From positions 1 to 6,243 of the forward strand of contig JAOUJU010000111.1 of assembly GCA_029883045.1 (NCBI GenBank): 6,243 nt of DNA, given 5' to 3'. The first letter of the stretch is position 1; each line of letters starts with the position of its first letter. Positions 1 to 5,508 of this stretch are shown in pieces. The position numbers and the translations under genes were made by a program. The DNA comes from Rhodospirillaceae bacterium (GTDB lineage: Bacteria; Pseudomonadota; Alphaproteobacteria; Rhodospirillales; Magnetovibrionaceae). The notes below the pieces were generated by a model. That model made no database searches. It saw only the letters and a program-made list of their open reading frames with translations, and was not told where the DNA came from.

Positions 1-2
1 GT

Positions 3-86
3 GAATGGTTGGATCATGATATCAGCCAACTTGAGCAGCATCTTGAATGGCTTATCGCAATAAGCGATAAATTGTGTGCGGAATAA
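3..86 (+). CDS. C-terminal end of an unidentified protein (partial)
   Basis: An open frame enters from the left edge and stops at TAA 84-86. Its 27 residues, EWLDHDISQLEQHLEWLI followed by AISDKLCAE, look like a real amphipathic helical C-terminus: regularly spaced Leu/Ile, acidic residues and two Trp. The other two plus frames give less protein-like peptides or early stops. The gene converges on the minus-strand Hpt gene, with 42 bp between the two stop codons. I do not recognise the family and too little is present to infer a function. It could be a chance open frame, since 27 codons is short. Confidence 0.45.
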   Translation, partial: EWLDHDISQLEQHLEWLIAISDKLCAE

Positions 87-128
87 CTATTTACCAAATA
101 AATAAATCAGTTGCCATGCGTCTTGGCC

Positions 129-605
129 TTATGATTTTTGCACCAAAACTTCTAGCCCCATAAGCAACTGCTGGCCTTCTTTACCGCCGTCGCCTTTTAG
201 GCCACGGCTTATTATTACCTGCATGGCATCAACATAAATACGGATTTTTTCTATTTCTTTTGGGCCAACCTTGTCTAGCTTTTCAACAAGGCGGCAAAGC
301 TTATCGCCAACAGCGGTCATTAATTCATACCCAAAGCTACCGCCTTGACCCTTCATGTCGTGAGCCACGTTAAATACGCCCAGCAACAATTCCTTTTGAT
401 CGCCTTTTCCTTCTTTCAGGTTTTTATAAGCATTTTCCAGCTTTACTAAATCTTCCTTAGCCCAGTTAACGTAGTCATCTGCAAGATTGGCAATAACCTG
501 TTCAGCGCGCTCAATTGCATCTAGGTCAACCGCACCTGGGCCACCTTTTTGAACCTTGCTCTGTAAGTTGCTTGGCGGGGTTATAATTTCAGAATCGTCA
601 GACAT
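129..605 (-). CDS. Hpt-domain phosphotransfer protein
   Basis: This 158-aa cytoplasmic protein is probably a histidine phosphotransfer (Hpt) module that passes phosphoryl groups between a kinase and a response regulator. Residues 1-28 are polar and probably disordered. The rest reads as helices (DLDAIERAEQVIANLADDY, then EDLVKLENAYKNL) leading to the Hpt signature VAHDMKGQGGSFGY at 80-93, which matches the family pattern A-H-x-[LM]-K-G-x-x-x-x-x-G. The phosphoacceptor is therefore likely His82. After it come DKLCRLVEKLDK and a further helix pair, completing a four-helix bundle. There is no kinase ATPase or receiver domain, so it is a stand-alone Hpt. It lies 39 nt downstream of a CheY-like regulator on the same strand, which is a probable operon and its likely partner. 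The ATG at 605 is preceded by AAGGA about 13 nt upstream, a rather long spacing. The donor kinase is not in the window. Confidence 0.85.
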   Translation of the reverse strand: MSDDSEIITPPSNLQSKVQKGGPGAVDLDAIERAEQVIANLADDYVNWAKEDLVKLENAYKNLKEGKGDQKELLLGVFNVAHDMKGQGGSFGYELMTAVGDKLCRLVEKLDKVGPKEIEKIRIYVDAMQVIISRGLKGDGGKEGQQLLMGLEVLVQKS

Positions 606-644
606 GGTTGCAATTTTTTCCTTTAAATTATCATGCGTTTTAAA

Positions 645-1292
645 TTAACCATTTAGAAGTGCATTTATTTCATCTTGGGAAAGTTCGGGCGCTTCTCCGC
701 CATCGCCTCCGCCGTCGCCACCGGATGCAGCCTTGTCTTCGTTGCCGGATGGTTCTTTTAGCTTATCAGAAATAGAGCTTACACTGCCTTCAACTTCGCC
801 CTTATCTGCCTTGCGCCGTTCGACCCCATTATAATTTGGGTTTTCCTTGCGGCGGCGGTCTGGGCCAAAATAAAGCCCGGCGCGAATAAACGGGCGCGGG
901 CTTTCTATAATTGCACGGATACGCGAATAAATGCCCTTGGCAGAAATTGGTTTTGCTAAAAATTCATGCACACCAGAATCACGCGCTTCCATAACGCGGT
1001 GCATTTCGGTATGTCCAGTTAGCATAATAATAGGAACAAATGGGTTTGGGCTATCGGTGCCAGTGCGAACCATGCGTACAAAATCTAAGCCATCAAGTGG
1101 CGACATGGACCAATCACAGATAATTAGATCGGCGGGAAAATGGCGAAGCTCTTTAAAGGCATCGGCACCATCGCCAGCTTCAAGGATGCTTTTAACGCCC
1201 AGTGCGTGCAAAATGCTTTTGACAAGCGCACGCATGTGCTTGTTATCATCAACTATAAGGAAGTTGAGCCTAGATAGATTATAGTCAGCCAT
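645..1292 (-). CDS. CheY-like response regulator with FliM-like C-terminal peptide
   Basis: This 215-aa protein has an N-terminal receiver domain (about 8-130). The landmarks are the acidic pair D15/D16 in FLIVDDNKHMR, phosphoacceptor D60 in LIICDWSMSPLDG, the switch Thr T92 in IIMLTGH, aromatic switch residue F111 and K114 in FLAKPIS. There is no DNA-binding or enzymatic output domain. A basic stretch, FGPDRRRKENPNYNGVERRK (142-161), comes next, then a Ser/Gly/Asp-rich linker (about 168-203). The chain ends exactly with LSQDEINALLNG (204-215), which is nearly the CheY-binding N-terminal peptide of FliM/FliN-type switch proteins. The likely role is phosphorelay or chemotaxis/motility signalling by protein-protein contact. 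It is probably co-transcribed with the downstream Hpt gene. The ATG at 1292 has only a weak AGGG upstream. The receiver assignment is firm. The link to flagella is inference from the tail, since no flagellar gene is visible. Confidence 0.9.
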   Translation of the reverse strand: MADYNLSRLNFLIVDDNKHMRALVKSILHALGVKSILEAGDGADAFKELRHFPADLIICDWSMSPLDGLDFVRMVRTGTDSPNPFVPIIMLTGHTEMHRVMEARDSGVHEFLAKPISAKGIYSRIRAIIESPRPFIRAGLYFGPDRRRKENPNYNGVERRKADKGEVEGSVSSISDKLKEPSGNEDKAASGGDGGGDGGEAPELSQDEINALLNG

Positions 1293-1403
1293 ACCACACG
1301 CTTTGCCCTGTTTTTGACCATATTTTTCTTATGGTCCAATGTATCATTACACAGTATCCGGAAAGTCCGCAAAAAAACCTGTGCTATGTTGCATTCGTCG
1401 CGG

Positions 1404-1419
1404 TTAAACAAGTCCTAAC
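1404..1419 (+). promoter_or_regulatory. CtrA-like binding motif (TTAA-N7-CTAAC)
   Basis: TTAA, seven bases, then CTAAC differs by one base from the alphaproteobacterial CtrA consensus TTAA-N7-TTAAC. It lies about 112 bp upstream of the response-regulator ATG. CtrA controls motility and chemotaxis genes in many Alphaproteobacteria, which would suit that gene. A motif with nine fixed positions allowing one mismatch can occur by chance in AT-rich DNA, so this is only a candidate. Confidence 0.25.
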
Positions 1420-1431
1420 ATACTGCCTAAT

Positions 1432-1471
1432 ATAGCAATTTTCCACTTTGATTGTCAGGAAATATTGCTAT
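1432..1471. repeat. Bulged inverted repeat, 13 bp arms
   Basis: ATAGCAAT+TTTCC (1432-1444) pairs with GGAAA+T+ATTGCTAT (1458-1471). All 13 pairs are Watson-Crick, with a single unpaired T at 1463 and a 13-nt loop. It sits near the middle of the divergent region, about 130 to 160 bp from both genes. No poly-T run follows in either direction, so an operator or a leader-RNA hairpin is likelier than a terminator. Confidence 0.5.
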
Positions 1472-1521
1472 TTATTAATCTACACCCCCAATACAGCCTT
1501 TTTTCTAGCCAGTTTGGGGCT

Positions 1522-1550
1522 TTGACTCGCGGCTTTGTCAGGGTTACACA
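1522..1550 (+). promoter_or_regulatory. Candidate uvrA promoter
   Basis: TTGACT (1522-1527, five of six matches to the -35 consensus) is followed after 17 bp by TACACA (1545-1550, three of six to -10). Transcription would start near 1557, so the LexA-like box at 1581-1595 would lie just downstream of the start, where a repressor could block elongation. The -10 match is poor. Confidence 0.3.
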
Positions 1551-1580
1551 TCAAACAGTGGTCTGACCGCTAAGGTTTCA

Positions 1581-1595
1581 GTTCAACACAGGTTA
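1581..1595 (+). promoter_or_regulatory. LexA-like SOS box (GTTC-N7-GTTA)
   Basis: GTTC, seven bases, then GTTA matches seven of eight fixed positions of the alphaproteobacterial LexA direct repeat GTTC-N7-GTTC. It ends 8 bp before the uvrA ATG. uvrA is a classical SOS gene, so the context supports it. It also covers the place where a Shine-Dalgarno should be, and no good one is seen. The single mismatch keeps this tentative. Confidence 0.4.
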
Positions 1596-1603
1596 TTCGG
1601 CAA

Positions 1604-4477
1604 ATGCATAAATCAATCAACGTAAAGGGGGCGCGCGAGCACAACCTTAGGGATATTGACGTAAATATTCCAAGAGATTCGCTTGTGGTGATAACCGGGC
1701 TATCGGGTTCGGGTAAATCGTCCTTAGCGTTTGATACAATATATGCCGAAGGTCAGCGCCGCTACGTTGAAAGCCTATCTGCCTATGCCCGGCAATTTCT
1801 TGAGCTTATGTCAAAACCGGATGTGGACTCTATCGAGGGCCTTAGCCCAGCAATATCGATTGAACAAAAAACAACCTCACGTAACCCCCGCTCAACCGTT
1901 GGAACCGTAACTGAGATTTACGATTATATGCGCTTGCTGTGGGCCCGGGTCGGGGTTCCCCACTCGCCCGCAACTGGGTTGCCCATAGAAAGCCAGACCG
2001 TAAGCCAGATGGTTGACCGGGTCATGAGCATAAAAAATGATTCTAGGCTGTTGTTGCTGGCACCAATAGTTCGTGGGCGCAAGGGTGAATACAAAAAAGA
2101 ATTAAAGGATTTGGCCAAGCGCGGTTTTCAGCGGGTAAAAATTGACGGTGAGATGTTTGATATCGAAGACGTGCCCAGCTTAAACAAAAAGGTAAAACAC
2201 GATATTGAGGTTGTGGTTGACCGTTTAAAGCTTAAAAAAGGCATCGAAAGCCGTATTGCAGATAGTTTTGAAACAGCCCTTGGTTTGGCCGATGGCATTG
2301 CCTTTGTTGATAATCTTGATAATGGCGAACGACAGGTATTTTCAGCCAAGTTCGCCTGCCCAGTTTCTGGTTTCACCATAGATGAAATCGAGCCAAGATT
2401 ATTTTCATTTAATAATCCGTTTGGCGCCTGCCCTTCATGTGATGGGCTGGGCACCGAAATGTACATTGACCCCGAACTGGTTGTGCCTGATCGATCAAAA
2501 TCATTGGCTGACGGGGCAATTCAGCCATGGTCATCAGGATCGCCCTATTATTTACAAACGCTAGAAAGCCTTGCTAAGCATTTTAAGTTTGATACAAAAA
2601 AACCGTTCGAAAAAATTTCACCCAAAGCGCAGAAATTGGTTCTATTTGGAACCGACGGCGAAGCGGTGACAATGCATTACGTCGATGACAAAAAAACCTA
2701 CGAGGTAACCAAACCGTTTGAAGGTGTAATACCAAACCTAGAGCGACGCTGGCGCGAAACCGATAGCAACTGGGTCCGTGACGAGCTTACAAAATATCAA
2801 ACCATAACCAATTGCGAAACATGTGGCGGGCACAGGCTTAAACCCGAGGCATTGGCAGTAAAAATAGGTGGTCTAAATATTTCTGAGGTCACCAATATGT
2901 CTATTGCCGATTTGGTTGACTGGTTTGGATCAATTGGTAAAAAGTTAAATAAGAAAGAGTTAGAAATTGCCAGTCGTATTTTGCGTGAGATCAATGAACG
3001 TCTTGGTTTTCTTAAAAACGTAGGGCTTGAATATCTTACCTTGGCCCGTGCTTCGGGCACGCTTTCGGGTGGTGAAAGCCAGCGCATACGTCTGGCGTCA
3101 CAAATTGGTTCTGGTTTAACTGGTGTTTTGTATGTGTTGGACGAGCCCTCAATCGGGTTGCACCAGCGCGATAATGACCGTTTGCTTGGCACGCTAAAAA
3201 GGCTGCGCGATCTGGGAAACACCGTAATCGTGGTTGAACACGACGAAGATGCTATCAGATCGGCTGATTATGTCATCGACATGGGTCCGGGTGCGGGTGT
3301 ACATGGCGGTGATGTAGTTGCGCGCGGAACGCCAAAACAAATAATGGCATCTAAAAAAAGCCTTACCGGTGCGTATCTTAACGGCAAACAAGAAGTATCC
3401 GTCCCTGAAGACAGGCGGGCGGGACACAAGGGCCAGAAACTATCGGTTATTGGGGCACGGCAAAATAACCTAGCAAATATTGATGTTGATTTCCCCTTGG
3501 GAACCTTTATCTGCGTCACCGGCGTTTCCGGGGGCGGAAAATCGACGTTGGTGGTAGACACTCTTTATCAGGCATTGGCCAAACGCCTTCATGGGGCACG
3601 TGCGCACCCCGGTGAACACACGCGCATTGATGGGTTGGAATTAATTGACAAGGTGGTTGATATTGACCAATCACCAATTGGGCGCACCCCCAGATCTAAC
3701 CCAGCTACCTATACCGGGGCATTTACCCCAATTCGTGAATGGTTTGCGGCCCTGCCCGAGGCCAAGCGCCGGGGTTACAAAGCCGGAAGGTTCTCGTTTA
3801 ACGTAAAAGGTGGGCGTTGCGAAGCCTGCCAAGGCGACGGCGTTATAAAAATTGAAATGCATTTCCTGCCTGATGTTTATGTTGAATGCGACGTATGTAA
3901 AGGCAGGCGCTATAACCGTGAAACCCTGGAAATAAAGTTTCGCGATAAATCCATCGCCGACGTATTGGATATGACGGTCGAAGAAGGCCTTAGTTTTTTC
4001 ATGGCCGTTCCCACCATCAAGGATAAACTTGCGACCCTGACGCAAGTTGGGCTTGATTATATCCATCTGGGCCAACAGGCGACCACCCTTTCGGGCGGCG
4101 AAGCACAACGGGTAAAGTTAGCGAAAGAACTTTCCAAGCGTGCTACCGGTAAAACTGTTTACATTCTAGATGAACCAACGACTGGGCTACATTTTCACGA
4201 TGTAAATAAGTTGCTTGAGGTTCTTCATGCGCTGGTTGAAGCCGGAAACACCATGGTGGTGATTGAGCACAACCTTGATGTAATTAAAACCGCAGACTGG
4301 ATAATTGACCTTGGCCCCGAAGGCGGGTCTGGCGGTGGGCAGATTGTGGCAAGCGGAACCCCGGAACAGGTGGCAAATTCGAAAAAAAGCCACACCGGGC
4401 ATTATCTGAAAAAAGCCCTTAAAGGATCAAAAAAATCCCAACCCCGTAAACCTTCCATAAATAAGAAAAAGAAATAA
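1604..4477 (+). CDS. uvrA: Excinuclease ABC subunit UvrA
   Basis: This is the DNA-damage sensor ATPase of nucleotide excision repair. A UvrA dimer with UvrB scans DNA for bulky lesions and loads UvrB for incision by UvrC. The 957 aa form a full tandem ABC ATPase. Half one has Walker A GLSGSGKS (32-39), the UvrB-interaction region with NPRSTVGTVTEIYDYMR (94-110), signature LSGGESQR (487-494), Walker B VLYVLDEP (508-515) and H-loop H546. Half two has Walker A GVSGGGKS (640-647), the C-terminal zinc finger C739/C742/C762/C765, signature LSGGEAQR (829-836), Walker B VYILDEP (852-858) and H889. In the first zinc module C252, C276 and C279 are present but the fourth position is Ser255 (FACPVSGFT), which I recall as an alphaproteobacterial trait. 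CETC at 404-407 is kept. The tail (about 936-957) is Lys-rich. The start is supported by the usual MxxxxxxGAREHNL opening, although the Shine-Dalgarno is weak. Confidence 0.99.
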   Translation: MHKSINVKGAREHNLRDIDVNIPRDSLVVITGLSGSGKSSLAFDTIYAEGQRRYVESLSAYARQFLELMSKPDVDSIEGLSPAISIEQKTTSRNPRSTVGTVTEIYDYMRLLWARVGVPHSPATGLPIESQTVSQMVDRVMSIKNDSRLLLLAPIVRGRKGEYKKELKDLAKRGFQRVKIDGEMFDIEDVPSLNKKVKHDIEVVVDRLKLKKGIESRIADSFETALGLADGIAFVDNLDNGERQVFSAKFACPVSGFTIDEIEPRLFSFNNPFGACPSCDGLGTEMYIDPELVVPDRSKSLADGAIQPWSSGSPYYLQTLESLAKHFKFDTKKPFEKISPKAQKLVLFGTDGEAVTMHYVDDKKTYEVTKPFEGVIPNLERRWRETDSNWVRDELTKYQTITNCETCGGHRLKPEALAVKIGGLNISEVTNMSIADLVDWFGSIGKKLNKKELEIASRILREINERLGFLKNVGLEYLTLARASGTLSGGESQRIRLASQIGSGLTGVLYVLDEPSIGLHQRDNDRLLGTLKRLRDLGNTVIVVEHDEDAIRSADYVIDMGPGAGVHGGDVVARGTPKQIMASKKSLTGAYLNGKQEVSVPEDRRAGHKGQKLSVIGARQNNLANIDVDFPLGTFICVTGVSGGGKSTLVVDTLYQALAKRLHGARAHPGEHTRIDGLELIDKVVDIDQSPIGRTPRSNPATYTGAFTPIREWFAALPEAKRRGYKAGRFSFNVKGGRCEACQGDGVIKIEMHFLPDVYVECDVCKGRRYNRETLEIKFRDKSIADVLDMTVEEGLSFFMAVPTIKDKLATLTQVGLDYIHLGQQATTLSGGEAQRVKLAKELSKRATGKTVYILDEPTTGLHFHDVNKLLEVLHALVEAGNTMVVIEHNLDVIKTADWIIDLGPEGGSGGGQIVASGTPEQVANSKKSHTGHYLKKALKGSKKSQPRKPSINKKKK

Positions 4478-4541
4478 TTTTAGCAATTTCATATAGTTAA
4501 AAGTTATTTCTAATGTTGAATATTATCTTATGCAAGTGCTC

Positions 4542-4559
4542 CTGTGACGTTCATCACAG
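4542..4559. promoter_or_regulatory. Perfect CRP-type palindrome (CTGTGA-N6-TCACAG)
   Basis: CTGTGA and TCACAG flank a 6-bp centre, which contains the exact CRP/FNR-family consensus TGTGA-N6-TCACA. The centre is 92 bp upstream of the ATG of the small cysteine protein. A -10-like TATACA (4583-4588) would put the centre near -44, close to a class II activator position. No T-run follows, so it is a poor terminator for uvrA. Confidence 0.5.
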
Positions 4560-4572
4560 CGCCAAAAGGTTA

Positions 4573-4600
4573 ATATTGGCAATATACATAAAATTTTATG
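4573..4600. repeat. Two adjacent AT-rich perfect palindromes
   Basis: ATATTG-G-CAATAT (4573-4585) is followed one base later by CATAAAATTTTATG (4587-4600). Both are perfect. They lie between the CRP-type site and the start of the small cysteine gene, where the core promoter and leader should be. They may be operator sites. AT-rich sequence makes short palindromes likelier by chance, although 14 bp perfect is notable. Confidence 0.4.
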
Positions 4601-4642
4601 GAAGTTTGTTCCAATTAATATCGAAAACGGGGCGGCAAAAAA

Positions 4643-4867
4643 ATGGGAAAGCTAGATTGCGATAAGGGTGAATGTTTTTACAATTCATCAAATAAATGCA
4701 CAAATATTGCCGTCAGCATAACCAGTGACTGCGGGCTTTATCTTGACACAAATAACAAAAAGAAATGGGAGCCCAAAACCCTTTCTAGGCCCACAGTAAA
4801 GGCCCGGGACCATTCCAGCTCCCGCCCCCGTGATATTTCCATAAAAAAAGCGGGCGCTATAGCTTAA
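4643..4867 (+). CDS. Small four-cysteine protein, DUF1540-like
   Basis: This 74-aa protein has an N-terminal cysteine cluster, C6-x4-C11-F-Y-N-x4-C19-T-x9-C30. The order and spacing C-x4-C-x-Y-N-x4-C-T...I...C resemble the short DUF1540 family, best known from Firmicutes, whose function is unknown and which may bind metal. That match is from memory of the pattern, not a search. Residues about 40-74 are basic and polar (KKKWEPKTLSRP, then KARDHSSSRPRD), probably disordered, and could bind nucleic acid. There is no signal peptide or membrane segment. Support for a real gene comes from the cysteine pattern, the palindrome-rich upstream region and the terminator hairpin that starts inside its last codons. 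The Shine-Dalgarno is weak (GGGGCGG region). Because no terminator is evident after uvrA, read-through from uvrA is also possible. Confidence 0.7.
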   Translation: MGKLDCDKGECFYNSSNKCTNIAVSITSDCGLYLDTNNKKKWEPKTLSRPTVKARDHSSSRPRDISIKKAGAIA

Positions 4868-4890
4868 AAAGGCACAGCACCCGCTATTTT
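4842..4890. terminator. Bidirectional intrinsic terminator
   Basis: AGCGGGCGCT (4849-4858) pairs with AGCACCCGCT (4876-4885) at nine of ten positions, with one C/A mismatch and a 17-nt loop. Leftward transcripts, from the rhodanese gene, meet a run of seven T (complement of 4842-4848), a strong signal. Rightward transcripts meet ATTTTCT (4886-4892), which is weaker. It lies between convergent genes, and its left arm encodes the last residues of the small cysteine protein. Confidence 0.8.
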
Positions 4891-4906
4891 CTAGCTAATA
4901 AAATAC

Positions 4907-5344
4907 TTAAGCCCGGCGCTCCGTCTGATAGCCAGCCCTATTCCATGCGCTCAATCCGCCCTTCATTACCGATACATCATCAAATCCAGCGGCTTTCAGC
5001 ACCTTGGCTGCGCGCGGTGAACGATTGTGGGTGCGGCACGTTACCACCACTGGTTCATTTTTATGGGGTGATAGCTTGTCACCTAGTTCATTTATCCGTG
5101 CGGCAAGGCTCGCGGAATCAAGGTTAATCGAGCCCGGAACGTGGCCCAATTCGCCGGTAAATTCCGCAGCCGAGCGAACATCGATAACAAGCACATTATC
5201 GCCCTTGTCGATGCGTGCTTTAACCGCCTCTGGCCCATGAAACGGTATTCCCCACGCTAAAATGCGGGGCATAAATTTAAATGCGGCGAAGATTGCAATC
5301 CCTAGGGCGATGCTAATCATTGAATCCGAGGTAAGTTGCTCCAC
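4907..5344 (-). CDS. Membrane-anchored rhodanese-domain protein
   Basis: This is a probable sulfurtransferase of 145 aa with a single rhodanese domain. An N-terminal hydrophobic helix (about 9-30, MISIALGIAIFAAFKFMPRI) should anchor it in the inner membrane, with the basic RIL after it suggesting a cytoplasmic domain. The domain shows VLVIDVRSAAEF (51-62), GHVPGSINLD (67-76) and the active-site loop VTCRTHNRS (101-109), with the persulfide-forming Cys103, then GGLSAWNRAGY (129-139). The sulfur donor and acceptor cannot be read from sequence. I chose GTG 5344-5342 because AGGAG lies 8 nt upstream (5357-5353). The frame stays open to a TTG at 5515, giving 202 aa, but that extension overlaps the trmFO start and has no ribosome site that I can see. 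ATG 5320 is another option. It ends at the shared terminator and is divergent from trmFO. Confidence 0.88.
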   Translation of the reverse strand: MEQLTSDSMISIALGIAIFAAFKFMPRILAWGIPFHGPEAVKARIDKGDNVLVIDVRSAAEFTGELGHVPGSINLDSASLAARINELGDKLSPHKNEPVVVTCRTHNRSPRAAKVLKAAGFDDVSVMKGGLSAWNRAGYQTERRA

Positions 5345-5508
5345 GGTTTGTTCTCCTAATCTGTTGATGAGCCACCATTGTTGCGGTGGTGGCACTGGTA
5401 AAGTTAGGGATGAGTTAATCCTGATGGTGGCCCAAGTCAACAACGCCAGCGCTAGATTTAAGGAAAATGTGTTGCCACCAAGCGCTGATGGCACTATTTC
5501 TGCCAGCC
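5345..5508. other. Divergent intergenic region with four copies of GCCACCA
   Basis: These 164 bp separate the rhodanese GTG from the trmFO ATG. GCCACCA or its complement TGGTGGC occurs at 5371-5377, 5387-5393, 5425-5431 and 5474-5480. The first two form a perfect 7-bp hairpin with a 9-nt loop, 13 bp upstream of the rhodanese Shine-Dalgarno. The outer two could pair across a 42-nt loop. A minus-strand frame is open throughout, so part of this could be coding if rhodanese starts at the TTG. Confidence 0.5.

Larger units (their letters stand above)
1293..1603. other. Divergent intergenic region between response regulator and uvrA
   Basis: These 311 bp lie between two divergent start codons and contain no convincing gene on either strand. 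Reading rightwards they hold a CtrA-like motif (1404-1419), a bulged inverted repeat (1432-1471), a TTGACT-type promoter candidate (1522-1550), a 15-bp quasi-palindrome (1557-1571) and a LexA-like direct repeat (1581-1595). I could not find a persuasive sigma-70 promoter for the leftward operon. Confidence 0.7.

Noticed and set aside
87..128. Possible terminator GCCA...TGGC (113-127) after the Hpt gene
   Set aside because: The stem is only 4 bp and is followed by a mixed A/T stretch rather than a T-run, too weak to annotate.
931..1284. 117-codon plus-strand open frame
   Set aside because: It lies wholly antisense to the response regulator, whose receiver motifs are unambiguous, and the translation has no recognisable motif.
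1301..1430. Sigma-70 promoter for the response-regulator operon (minus strand)
   Set aside because: TTGTTT with a 17-bp gap to CATAGC was the best pair, but the -10 match is only three of six and there is nothing else to support it.
3671..4108. 145-codon minus-strand open frame inside uvrA
   Set aside because: It is antisense to conserved UvrA motifs (C-terminal zinc finger, second signature), so it is a shadow of that gene.
4471..4541. uvrA terminator
   Set aside because: Only a 5-bp A/T repeat (GAAAT...ATTTC) is seen. The next hairpin, at 4542, matches a CRP-type site and lacks a T-run, so no terminator is claimed.
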